From Pseudomonadota bacterium (GTDB lineage: Bacteria; Desulfobacterota; Syntrophia; Syntrophales; UBA5619): 14,731 nucleotides of DNA. Numbering within the stretch: position 1 is the stretch's first letter; every line of letters starts with the position of its first letter. Under the pieces are notes generated by a model, which saw only the letters and a list, made by a program, of their open reading frames with translations, did no database searches and was not told where the DNA came from. Position numbers and translations under genes: made by a program. The DNA lies in contig JAHJQP010000029.1 in NCBI GenBank assembly GCA_018819165.1, forward strand, positions 1 to 14,731, in the 5' to 3' direction. Shown here piece after piece: positions 7,141 through 13,725 of this stretch.

Positions 7141-7168
7141 ACTATAACAAATAAAATCCGTTTGTCAA
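7141..7168 (-). promoter_or_regulatory. Consensus promoter of the tRNA-Gly/tRNA-Cys unit
   Basis: Minus strand TTGACA (7168-7163), 16-base spacer, TATAGT (7146-7141), then a GC-rich discriminator CACGCCCC. A perfect -35 and GC-rich start region are typical of stable-RNA promoters under stringent (ppGpp) control; the control itself is inferred. Confidence 0.9.
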
Positions 7169-7169
7169 T

Positions 7170-7200
7170 AAAAAAACTTCCCTCTTCCCGCCCCCATCCC
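7170..7200 (-). terminator. G-rich tract plus T7, possible quadruplex-type terminator
   Basis: The minus strand reads four G-runs (GGG, GGGGG, GGG, GGG at 7200-7180) with loops of 2, 1 and 4 bases, a canonical quadruplex pattern, then three other bases and seven T (7176-7170). No ordinary stem precedes the T-run. It is where the argG-to-pgsA transcript should end and it abuts the tRNA promoter. Its termination function is inferred. Confidence 0.35.
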
Positions 7201-7301
7201 TATAGCCGCAAAGCCACCATTTCCATCAACTTTCCAATGGCATCCAGATATGCCTTTCTCCCCTGGAAGATGATATCGTTGTGGTCAACGCCCGCGGCAA
7301 A
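7200..7301 (-). pseudogene. C-terminal remnant of an alpha/beta hydrolase
   Basis: The frame ending with TAG at 7200-7202 reads FAAGVDHNDIIFQGR then KAYLDAIGKLMEMVALRL. GxxHNDI followed by a Y-containing amphipathic helix is the usual ending of Bem46/ABHD17-type alpha/beta hydrolases, with the catalytic His in the HND motif. The nucleophile Ser and acid regions are absent; upstream in this frame there are two stop codons at about 7347-7352 and then pgsA. It is therefore a leftover tail, not a working gene. The frame has coding-like composition. Identification is by motif only. Confidence 0.45.
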
Positions 7302-7389
7302 TCTCCGGCCTATCGAAGGCCGGATAGCGAATCGTGTCAAGATCGATCATCATGAATCCCTTATTTTGCGCGAGAACGATATTGGCGAA
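7285..7389 (-). pseudogene. Possible kinase fragment downstream of pgsA
   Basis: Another minus frame reads EFANIVLAQNKGFMMIDLDT and then IRYPAFDRP before a TGA at 7285-7287. The spacing from NIVL to IDLD resembles the catalytic-loop Asn and the metal-binding Asp of small LPS-core or InaA-type kinases (NILV...LIDLD). There is no upstream catalytic Asp and no start of its own; the pgsA stop overlaps the beginning. It may be a chance reading. It overlaps the hydrolase remnant in a different frame and contains an eight-pair hairpin at 7304-7324. Confidence 0.2.
7304..7324 (-). repeat. Inverted repeat downstream of pgsA
   Basis: TCCGGCCT and AGGCCGGA pair perfectly around five bases, about 70 bases after the pgsA stop. 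The minus-strand RNA continues GATTTGCC, without a real T-run, so it is at most a weak or Rho-assisted terminator or an mRNA 3'-end stabiliser. Confidence 0.4.
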
Positions 7390-7390
7390 C

Positions 7391-7996
7391 TCAGCTCTTC
7401 CGTATGTTTGTCCTGTAAAACTTGACGAAGTACTCGATTCCGGAGACGACCGTCAGAATCAGGGCGATGTAGAGGATCACCATGCCGACGAAACGGGCAT
7501 TGAGGCCGAAGAACGGATAATGGATCATCAGGGCGGAAACAGCGAAGATCTGGCAGAGCGTCTTCCGCTTCCCCAGCGGGCTCGCCTGAATGACTATCCC
7601 GTTGGACGAGGCGATGTTGCGTATGCCGTCCACGGCGAAATCGCGGATTACGATGACAGCTACGATCCAGGCGGGGATGCGGCTGATCGGGATCATCATG
7701 ATCATCGCCGTATTGACGATCAGCTTGTCGGCAATCGGATCGAGAAACTTCCCCATCGTCGTGACGATCTGATATTTCCGGGCGATGTAGCCGTCCAGGA
7801 GGTCGGTCAGCGCCGCTGCAATGAAAAGAATTGCGATGACGAGGCTCATTACCTTCCCCGGGTCGAGAAGGAGAAAGAAGAGTATAGGGATGACTCCGAT
7901 CCGTAGCATAGAAATGGTATTGGGAAGATTGAAGACCTCCCTCTTCTCCGGCGCGATGGGCAACCGGTCAAACAACTGCTTCAGAAAATCGATCAT
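7391..7996 (-). CDS. pgsA: CDP-diacylglycerol-glycerol-3-phosphate 3-phosphatidyltransferase
   Basis: An inner-membrane enzyme that makes phosphatidylglycerophosphate, the precursor of phosphatidylglycerol and cardiolipin. The 201-residue protein has the complete CDP-alcohol phosphotransferase signature DG-x2-AR-x8-G-x3-D-x3-D in LLDGYIARKY...MGKFLDPIAD, and several hydrophobic segments. The NLPNTISMLRIGVIP start is typical; about 20 extra residues (MIDFLKQLF...) precede it. I chose the ATG at 7994-7996, which overlaps the stop of the talC-remnant frame (ATGA) and follows a GGGGGGAG run by ten bases. CTCC just after that run can pair with it (GGAG-ATC-CTCC), so initiation may depend on translation of the remnant frame. 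A longer GTG start at 8066-8068 would fuse talC-derived residues onto it. Confidence 0.9.
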   Translation of the reverse strand: MIDFLKQLFDRLPIAPEKREVFNLPNTISMLRIGVIPILFFLLLDPGKVMSLVIAILFIAAALTDLLDGYIARKYQIVTTMGKFLDPIADKLIVNTAMIMMIPISRIPAWIVAVIVIRDFAVDGIRNIASSNGIVIQASPLGKRKTLCQIFAVSALMIHYPFFGLNARFVGMVILYIALILTVVSGIEYFVKFYRTNIRKS

Positions 7997-8020
7997 AGCG
8001 GAGGATCTCCCCCCTGTCCC

Positions 8021-8142
8021 CTCATTTTCTTCAGGGACCTTCTCCCAGTCGTTGAGAAACGCCTCCACACCCCGTCGACCATCACCGGGCGCATCTCCTC
8101 CCAGATTTCATCGCTATTGGCCGTATCCGTAAAAAAAATCAT
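8021..8142 (-). pseudogene. talC: talC (fructose-6-phosphate aldolase/transaldolase) with internal deletion
   Basis: The frame from ATG 8140-8142 begins MIFFTDTANSDEIWEEM...VDGV, the unmistakable N-terminus of the small transaldolase/FSA family (M-x-FF-x-DTAN-x-DEI-x-E...). About 20 codons later, in a second frame, follows GVEAFLNDWEKVPEE, the family's C-terminal helix (usual form D-x-G-x-x-x-FL-x-DW-x-K). The roughly 170 residues between, including the Schiff-base Lys, are gone from a protein normally about 215 residues long, so it is inactive. A GGGGA ribosome site still precedes the ATG. The first frame stays open for 49 codons and stops at TGA 7993-7995, overlapping the pgsA ATG. Upstream spacing to the YHS-like gene is 12 bases, so it was an operon member. 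Confidence 0.8.
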
Positions 8143-8154
8143 TATGTCCCCAGC

Positions 8155-8418
8155 TCAACCTTCTTTTTTTTGCTTTTTGTACTGTTCAAGACATTTTTGA
8201 CTGCAGAAATATACTGTCTTTCCTTCGATCGACGCCCGGCAGGCATGGCTCACGGGAACATAGGTGTGGCAAACGGGATCCTCTATCAGATCCTCGCCGG
8301 CAATGGGTGGTTTCGGACCTGTGGCGCCAAGCGTTCTCCCCGTCGCGGAAAATACTTTCCGGAGCAGTTTGTAGAGGAGATAAATCACAATGATGCCGAC
8401 GACCAGTCTTATTATCAT
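8155..8418 (-). CDS. Small membrane-anchored YHS-like / PP0621-type protein
   Basis: An 87-residue protein with an N-terminal membrane helix (residues 4-20, RLVVGIIVIYLLYKLL), a short basic/Pro linker, and a Cys-rich C-terminal domain: EDPVCHTYVP (C50), C60, and YFCSQKC (C72, C76). The DPVC...YFCSxxC pattern is that of YHS or PP0621-type proteins, probably a metal-binding treble-clef-like fold; its function is not established. The ATG has only a distant GGGG as ribosome site. It lies between folK (60 bases upstream) and the talC remnant (12 bases downstream), within the operon. Confidence 0.75.
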   Translation of the reverse strand: MIIRLVVGIIVIYLLYKLLRKVFSATGRTLGATGPKPPIAGEDLIEDPVCHTYVPVSHACRASIEGKTVYFCSQKCLEQYKKQKKEG

Positions 8419-8478
8419 CTTTCGTACTTTACCCCAAACGATTTCTCCGACGACGGCAGCCGTACCGCGGCCGTTTGT

Positions 8479-9024
8479 TCATCCTCCGGTCTCTGCCGAA
8501 TCGTAAAGTTCCACACGACCAGTATCGGTCAGACGATCCATCAGACCGCGGACGGAGACGCCGAAGACGGGATGGATCAAATATGAGGCCAGTTCACACA
8601 GAGGCGCCAGGACAAAACGACGCCGGTGGAGTTCCGGGTGGGGGATGACCAGTCCCTCCTCCTGAATGACCTCCTGACCATAGAGGAGGATATCCAGATC
8701 TATGATCCGCGGCCCCCACTTCGCCCCTTCGCTCCGGCCCATCCGCCGTTCGATCTCCTTCAATGCCTCAAAAAGCGGCCGGGGTGGGAGGACTGTTCGT
8801 ATCTCCACGACGGCGTTTATGAACCAAGCCTGGTCCTGAGGACCCAGGGGCTCCGTCCTATAGAGGAATGAACGGCGGAGGAACCTGATTCCCGGAACCG
8901 CCGCGATTTTTTCTGCGGCCTCCTGACAATTGTCGACCGGCTTCCCCAGATTGGAACCGATACCGATGAAGGCGATGATCCCCCGGATCTCCCCGCCCGA
9001 CGGACCCAGAAACCCCAACCCCAT
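8479..9024 (-). CDS. folK: 2-amino-4-hydroxy-6-hydroxymethyldihydropteridine pyrophosphokinase
   Basis: The folate-pathway enzyme that pyrophosphorylates 6-hydroxymethyl-dihydropterin. The 181-residue protein has the HPPK hallmarks: GIGSNLG at 21-27, SFLYRTEPLG, FINAVVEIRT, and the KWGPRIIDLDILLYG signature whose two Asp bind magnesium, followed by IPHPELHRRRFVLAPL. The first 14 residues (MGLGFLGPSGGEIR) are extra, but the ATG at 9022-9024 has AGGGAG six bases in front and no other start is available near the core, so I keep it. It lies 10 bases after dapB, and the ribosome site overlaps that stop codon. Confidence 0.94.
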   Translation of the reverse strand: MGLGFLGPSGGEIRGIIAFIGIGSNLGKPVDNCQEAAEKIAAVPGIRFLRRSFLYRTEPLGPQDQAWFINAVVEIRTVLPPRPLFEALKEIERRMGRSEGAKWGPRIIDLDILLYGQEVIQEEGLVIPHPELHRRRFVLAPLCELASYLIHPVFGVSVRGLMDRLTDTGRVELYDSAETGG

Positions 9025-9034
9025 CCTTGTCTCC

Positions 9035-9844
9035 CTAAGCAGTCTTCAGGCCGAGGACATCCTGCATATCGTAGATGCCGTTTTCCCGACCGACGACCCA
9101 GAAGGCCGCCCGGATCGCCCCGCGGGCAAAATTGTCCCGGCTGTGGGCCCGGTGGATCAATTCCAGCCTCTCCCCCATCCCGCCGAAGATCACCGTATGT
9201 TCACCGACGATATCCCCGGCCCGGAGGGTCTGTATCCCTATTTCCCGCTTCGTCCGTTCGCCGATCATCCCCTTGCGGTTGTAGACGCCGACCTTGTCGA
9301 GATCCCGACCGAGACGCTCTGCAATGACCTGCGCCATCTTCATGGCCGTACCGCTCGGGGCGTCCTTCTTCATATGGTGGTGAGCCTCCACTATCTCCAC
9401 ATCGTAATCATCGCCAAGAATGCCGGCAACGTCGGCGAGAACCTTGAGGAGGACATTGACGCCGACGCTCATGTTGGGGGCAAGGACGCACCGAACAGAA
9501 CCGGCCAGTTCCTCGGCCCGTTTCATCTCGGCCGAAGTGAAGCCGGTGCTGCCGATCACGATGGCCTTCCCCTTTTCCGCCGCGATCTCCAGGTGACGCG
9601 CAGAGACCTCGTGTGAAGTAAAATCGATGACGACATCCCCCAGCTCGATAGAGCCGACAAGATCATCTCCGATGATGATCCCTGTCCTCCCCAGGCCCAG
9701 CCCCTCACCCACATCCTTTCCGAGAAGGGGATGTCCCTTTCTCTCCACAGCGCCCTTCAGTTCGATCCCGTCCGTCTCCGCAAGGAGGCTGACGATCCGC
9801 CCACCCATCCTGCCGCCGGCGCCTGTCACAATGGCCCTGATCAT
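9035..9844 (-). CDS. dapB: 4-hydroxy-tetrahydrodipicolinate reductase
   Basis: The second committed step to diaminopimelate and lysine; reduces the DapA product with NAD(P)H. The 269-residue protein starts MIRAIVTGAGGRMG (dinucleotide-binding GxxGxxG) and has the family signature EAHHHMKKDAPSGTA, with the His pair at 155-156 and Lys 159 in the positions of the E. coli catalytic His and Lys, and GSTGF and APNMSVG in the linker. I chose the ATG at 9842-9844, with GGGGG seven bases upstream; a TTG at 9863-9865 would add seven residues and overlap dapA. Thirteen bases separate it from dapA. Confidence 0.96.
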   Translation of the reverse strand: MIRAIVTGAGGRMGGRIVSLLAETDGIELKGAVERKGHPLLGKDVGEGLGLGRTGIIIGDDLVGSIELGDVVIDFTSHEVSARHLEIAAEKGKAIVIGSTGFTSAEMKRAEELAGSVRCVLAPNMSVGVNVLLKVLADVAGILGDDYDVEIVEAHHHMKKDAPSGTAMKMAQVIAERLGRDLDKVGVYNRKGMIGERTKREIGIQTLRAGDIVGEHTVIFGGMGERLELIHRAHSRDNFARGAIRAAFWVVGRENGIYDMQDVLGLKTA

Positions 9845-9857
9845 CTTCGAACCCCCT

Positions 9858-10733
9858 TTACCCAATCAAACCGTAGTCCTGCATGACCTTTTTCAATGTC
9901 CCCTCATTCTTCTCCGACATCCGGCAGAGGGGTAGGCGCAGCTCGTATTCGATCTTTCCCATCATCGCGAGCGCGGCCTTCACGGGAATGGGATTTGTTT
10001 CAATAAAAAGGACGTCGATCAGGGGGGCCATACGGTAGTGGAGGGCGCGGGCCTGTTCCAGATCCCCAGTCGCGAAGACGTCGACCATCTCCGCCATGTC
10101 GGCTGGGACGACGTTGGAGATGACGGAGATGACCCCCTTGCCGCCGATGGCGAGAAGAGGCAGGGTAAAGATGTCGTCCCCGGAGAGCACATCGAAATCT
10201 GATCCACAGAGCTGGATCACATCGCTCATCTGTTTGAGGGAACCGGAGGCCTCCTTGACCCCGACGATGTTCTTTATCTCCGCCAGCCTTGCCAGGGTCT
10301 CCGGGAGGAGGTTCGTCCCAGTCCGGCCGGGGATGTTGTAGATGATGATAGGAATCGGAACCTCTTCCGCGATGGTCCGGTAGTGCTGGTATAGTCCCTC
10401 CTGGGTCGGGCGATTGTAGTAGGGGCAAACCAGCAAGGCGCCGTCGGCGCCCGCCTCCCAGGCGTGCCGCGTCAGACGGAGCGCCTCCGCCGTGCTGTTG
10501 GAACCGGTTCCGGCGATGACCGGAACCCTCTTTCTCACCGCATCGATCGTAATCTCGATCACGCGGTCATGCTCCTCATGGGAGAGGGTGGTCGATTCTC
10601 CCGTGGTGCCGCAGGGGGCGATGCCATCCGTCCCGGCGGCGATCTGTTCCTCAATCAGTTTCCGTAAAGCTTGTTCGTCTACTTTTCCATTCCTGAATGG
10701 CGTAACGATCGCGACTAATGCACCTCCGAACAT
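9858..10733 (-). CDS. dapA: 4-hydroxy-tetrahydrodipicolinate synthase
   Basis: Condenses pyruvate with aspartate semialdehyde at the start of the lysine/diaminopimelate branch. The 291-residue TIM-barrel protein retains the catalytic set: T43-T44 in CGTTGES, Y106 in PYYNRP, Y132 and R137 in YNIPGRTG, and Schiff-base K160 in VGVKEASG. The start is secure: GGAGGGG lies five bases before the ATG. It follows lysA after 22 bases, with no room for dapF, which I recall lying here in related genomes. Feedback by lysine cannot be judged from sequence alone. Confidence 0.97.
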   Translation of the reverse strand: MFGGALVAIVTPFRNGKVDEQALRKLIEEQIAAGTDGIAPCGTTGESTTLSHEEHDRVIEITIDAVRKRVPVIAGTGSNSTAEALRLTRHAWEAGADGALLVCPYYNRPTQEGLYQHYRTIAEEVPIPIIIYNIPGRTGTNLLPETLARLAEIKNIVGVKEASGSLKQMSDVIQLCGSDFDVLSGDDIFTLPLLAIGGKGVISVISNVVPADMAEMVDVFATGDLEQARALHYRMAPLIDVLFIETNPIPVKAALAMMGKIEYELRLPLCRMSEKNEGTLKKVMQDYGLIG

Positions 10734-10755
10734 AATAACCCCTCCTTGGCCTGTC

Positions 10756-12015
10756 TTAAATGTTCATAAATTCCGGAATTTCTTCCCCGCGGATCAGATC
10801 TTCACAGTTCTCCCGTTTCCGGATGACATACCAGCGATCATCCCGGACCATGATCTCCGCTATCCGGGGACGCGAATTGTAGTTGGACGACATGCTGAAA
10901 CCGTAGGCGCCGGCGCTCATCACCGCCATCAGCTCCCCCGGTTCGAAGACGGACATCTTTCGCCCTCTGGCCAGAAAGTCGGCCGATTCGCAGATCGGCC
11001 CGACGACATCCGCAATCATCTTCTCCCTCTCCTGCCGGATGACCGGCTGGATCCTGTGGAACGAACCGTAGAGGCTGGGGCGGAGCAGATCGTTCATCCC
11101 CGCATCGACAACGACGAAGCGCTTCCCTTCGTTTCCCTTGGTGTAGAGGACCCGGGTCACCAGGATCCCCGCATTCCCGGCGATAACCCTCCCGGGTTCG
11201 AAGATGAATGTGCATGCCATGTTCCGGGAGGCGTCGATGAGCGCCCGGGCATATTCCGAGGGATGAGGTGGGGTTTCCTGGTCGTAGGTGATCCCGAGAC
11301 CGCCGCCGAGATCTAAGTAACGGATCGCTATCCCCTCTCCCCGAAGCCGCAGGACCAGCTCCTTCAGTTGTCCGAGGGCATCGATGAAGGGCGAAAGCTT
11401 CGTCACCTGCGAACCGATATGGCAGCTCACCCCCTTGATGTCGAGATTCTTGAGCGTTGCCGCCCGCCTATAGACCATGAGGGAGGCCTCGACATTGATC
11501 CCGAATTTGTTCTCCTTGAGGCCGGTAGAAATATGGGGGTGGGTCTCCGGATCGACATCCGGGTTGACCCGCAGTCCGATGCCCGCCCTGATTCCCAAGA
11601 TCTCCGCGCGGGCATTGATCGTTTCCAGTTCCTGGTCGGATTCCACATTGAACATGAGGATGCCTGTTTTGAGCGCAAAATCGATCTCATCCTCTCTCTT
11701 TCCGACCCCGGAATAAACGATTTTCCCCGGATCCGCACCGGCCTTCAGGGCACGGTAGAGCTCCCCTCCTGAAACGAGATCCACGCCACCCCCCTCGCGG
11801 ACGAAGATCCGGAGGATGGCCGTGTTCGAATTGGCCTTGACGGAAAAGCAGACGATATGGGGCACTTCCGCGAAGGCGGTGTCGAAGACCCGGAAATGGT
11901 GCAGGAGCGTCCGGTGGCTGTAGAGATAAAAAGGCGTTCCCACCTCCCGGGCGATTTTCTGAACCGAGACCTCCTCGCAAAAGAGTTTGTCATCCTGATA
12001 ATTGAAGTAATTCAT
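10756..12015 (-). CDS. lysA: Diaminopimelate decarboxylase
   Basis: The PLP enzyme that converts meso-diaminopimelate to lysine. The 419-residue protein is a fold-III decarboxylase: PLP Lys K60 in CFSVKANSN, HIGSQ at 199-203, the glycine loop LGGGLG at 236-241, EPGR at 273-276, and the C-terminal substrate site GPICESADFLA with C342, then Y371 in GAYGFSMSSNYNSRPR. Length and motif order are normal. The ATG at 12013-12015 is preceded by AAGGGA at short spacing. It follows the small lipoprotein gene after 47 bases and precedes dapA in the same run. Confidence 0.97.
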   Translation of the reverse strand: MNYFNYQDDKLFCEEVSVQKIAREVGTPFYLYSHRTLLHHFRVFDTAFAEVPHIVCFSVKANSNTAILRIFVREGGGVDLVSGGELYRALKAGADPGKIVYSGVGKREDEIDFALKTGILMFNVESDQELETINARAEILGIRAGIGLRVNPDVDPETHPHISTGLKENKFGINVEASLMVYRRAATLKNLDIKGVSCHIGSQVTKLSPFIDALGQLKELVLRLRGEGIAIRYLDLGGGLGITYDQETPPHPSEYARALIDASRNMACTFIFEPGRVIAGNAGILVTRVLYTKGNEGKRFVVVDAGMNDLLRPSLYGSFHRIQPVIRQEREKMIADVVGPICESADFLARGRKMSVFEPGELMAVMSAGAYGFSMSSNYNSRPRIAEIMVRDDRWYVIRKRENCEDLIRGEEIPEFMNI

Positions 12016-12062
12016 CGTTCCCTTTGTTTCTACAAATCCGTTAAAGGCGCCCTCAGCGGCTG

Positions 12063-12275
12063 TTATGGATCAGGCCGGCTTCGTTCGACGCCTCGCCGCA
12101 GCGACCAGCGGAGAAGAACCTCCTCCGGGAGGGAGGCAGCGCTGAGATCGACGATCGATGCCGGAAGCAGGACCTGGGGCGGCAGGGGATCTCCCTTCTT
12201 CCCGCATCCCGTGAAAATCAGAATAAGCAACAGGATCGCCGCAAGACCTGCACCAAGCAAGCGATTCCTTCTCAT
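12063..12275 (-). CDS. LptM-like small lipoprotein, apparently truncated
   Basis: A 70-residue protein: basic start MRRNRLLG, hydrophobic segment, lipobox IFTGC with the lipidated Cys at 24, then GKKGDPLPP, the motif shared with LptM/YifL lipoproteins encoded near lysA. After LPPQVLLP comes SIVDLSAASLPEEVLLRWSL, which looks like the first strands of a fibronectin-III domain, then an Arg-rich, non-domain ending. In the +1 frame just downstream, GEASNEAGLIHNSR ends at TGA 12053-12055 and resembles the last strand of such a domain (xxPSNxV). So an originally longer lipoprotein may have lost its middle. Its ATG overlaps the argH stop (ATGA). It may still be made and lipidated; whether functional is unknown. 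Confidence 0.7.
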   Translation of the reverse strand: MRRNRLLGAGLAAILLLILIFTGCGKKGDPLPPQVLLPASIVDLSAASLPEEVLLRWSLRRGVERSRPDP

Positions 12276-13654
12276 GACGATCGCCCCTCGATCTCGGCGA
12301 TCCGCTTCCGGACCGTCTCCTCGGCCGTGCCGCCAATCACTTTACGAGCATTGACCGACTTCTGGACAGTGAGACAGGCGAAGACATCCTCTTCAAATCC
12401 GGGGTAAAATTTCCGGAACTCCTTCAGGGTCAGGCCGGTCAGCGCCTTGTTGTTCTGAATGCAGAAGGCCACCAGTTTACCGACGATGCCGTGGGCCTCC
12501 CGGAAGGGCACCCCCTTCATGACCAGGTATTCGGCAACATCGGTCGCCGTCGAGAAGCCTCCTCCCGCCTCCGCCTCCATCCGCTCCCGGTTGTAGGTGA
12601 GATGTCCGATCATCGCGGCGAGGATCTTGAGGCAGGCCTGTACCGTATCGACCGTATCGAAGAGGGGCTCCTTGTCCTCCTGAAGGTCCCGGTTGTAGGT
12701 CATGGGCAGCCCCTTGAGGATCGTCAGCATGGCGACGAGATGACCGTATACTCGGCCCGTTTTGCCCCGGATAAGCTCCGCCACGTCTGGGTTCTTCTTC
12801 TGGGGCATGATGCTGCTTCCCGTCGTGAAAGCATCGGCGATCTCGACGTAGCCGAACTCGTTGGTGGACCACAGGATGAGGTCCTCGCAGAAGCGGCTCA
12901 TGTGCATCATGACCAGCGACGCGGCAAAGATGAACTCCGCGGCAAAGTCCCGGTCGGAAACGGTGTCCATGCTGTTCGCGGTCACCGCGGGAAATCTGAG
13001 AAGCCGGGCGACGTAACGGCGGTCGATAGGAAGTCCCGTCCCCGCGAGGGCGGCCGCCCCAAGCGGCATCACATTCATCCTTTTCAAACAGTCCCGGAGG
13101 CGGGCCTCGTCCCGGGCGAGCATCTCCCAGAAGGCCAGGAGGTAGTGGGCAAGGAGGACCGGCTGCGCCTTCTGCAGATGGGTGTACCCGGAAAGGACCA
13201 CACCGCACTCTTTTTTCGCCAGTTCGAGGAACGCCGACTTCAGCGATCCGACGAGCGCCAGCATCCGGCCTGTCTCGTCCCGCAGGTAGAGGCGGATATC
13301 AAGGGCGATCTGATCGTTCCTGCTGCGCCCCGTGTGCAGCTTGCCGCCCGCCTCGCCGATCCGTTCGGTCAGGGCATTCTCGATCGCCATGTGGATGTCC
13401 TCGTCGTTGGGGTGGAATGGGAACGTCCCCGCCTCCATCTCGGCGAGGATCTCCCGAAGACCTGCGCAAATCGCCCGTGCCTCCCCCTTCGTGACGATGC
13501 CCTGCCTGGCCAGCATCCGGGCGTGGGCGATGCTCCCCTCGATGTCGTAGCGGTAGAGTCGCCGGTCATAGCGGAGGGAGGAGGTGAAGGTCTCCACCTG
13601 CCGGTCCGTCGGTTCGCTGAACCGGCCGCCCCATGGTTTTTCCTGCGTCTTCAT
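12272..13654 (-). CDS. argH: Argininosuccinate lyase
   Basis: The final step of arginine synthesis: splits argininosuccinate into arginine and fumarate. From the chosen start it has 460 residues, with WGGRFSE near the start, HTGRSRNDQ at 107-115, THLQKAQP with the catalytic-site His 159, and the fumarase-superfamily signature GSSIMPQKKNPD at 279-290 carrying the mobile-loop Ser 281. I chose ATG 13652-13654 because family members start M-x(n)-WGGRF. An in-frame ATG at 13727-13729 overlaps the argG stop by ATGA, with AAGGA six bases upstream, and would add 25 Gly/Arg/Ser-rich residues; this coupled start cannot be excluded. Confidence 0.96.
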   Translation of the reverse strand: MKTQEKPWGGRFSEPTDRQVETFTSSLRYDRRLYRYDIEGSIAHARMLARQGIVTKGEARAICAGLREILAEMEAGTFPFHPNDEDIHMAIENALTERIGEAGGKLHTGRSRNDQIALDIRLYLRDETGRMLALVGSLKSAFLELAKKECGVVLSGYTHLQKAQPVLLAHYLLAFWEMLARDEARLRDCLKRMNVMPLGAAALAGTGLPIDRRYVARLLRFPAVTANSMDTVSDRDFAAEFIFAASLVMMHMSRFCEDLILWSTNEFGYVEIADAFTTGSSIMPQKKNPDVAELIRGKTGRVYGHLVAMLTILKGLPMTYNRDLQEDKEPLFDTVDTVQACLKILAAMIGHLTYNRERMEAEAGGGFSTATDVAEYLVMKGVPFREAHGIVGKLVAFCIQNNKALTGLTLKEFRKFYPGFEEDVFACLTVQKSVNARKVIGGTAEETVRKRIAEIEGRSS

Positions 13655-13725
13655 GATTGATCCCGCCGTTCTTCTGTCCGTCGTGTGGTCGCTCCCCCGT
13701 CCGGGGCCTTCCCGCGACCCGCTTT

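Noticed and set aside
7200..7389. One frameshifted gene joining the two frames after pgsA
   Set aside because: The first frame looks kinase-like and the second hydrolase-like; a single-base shift would not give a coherent known family, so two fragments are more likely.
12491..13660. Plus-strand open frame of 389 residues across argH
   Set aside because: Antisense shadow of a fully conserved argininosuccinate lyase; no ribosome site or family features.
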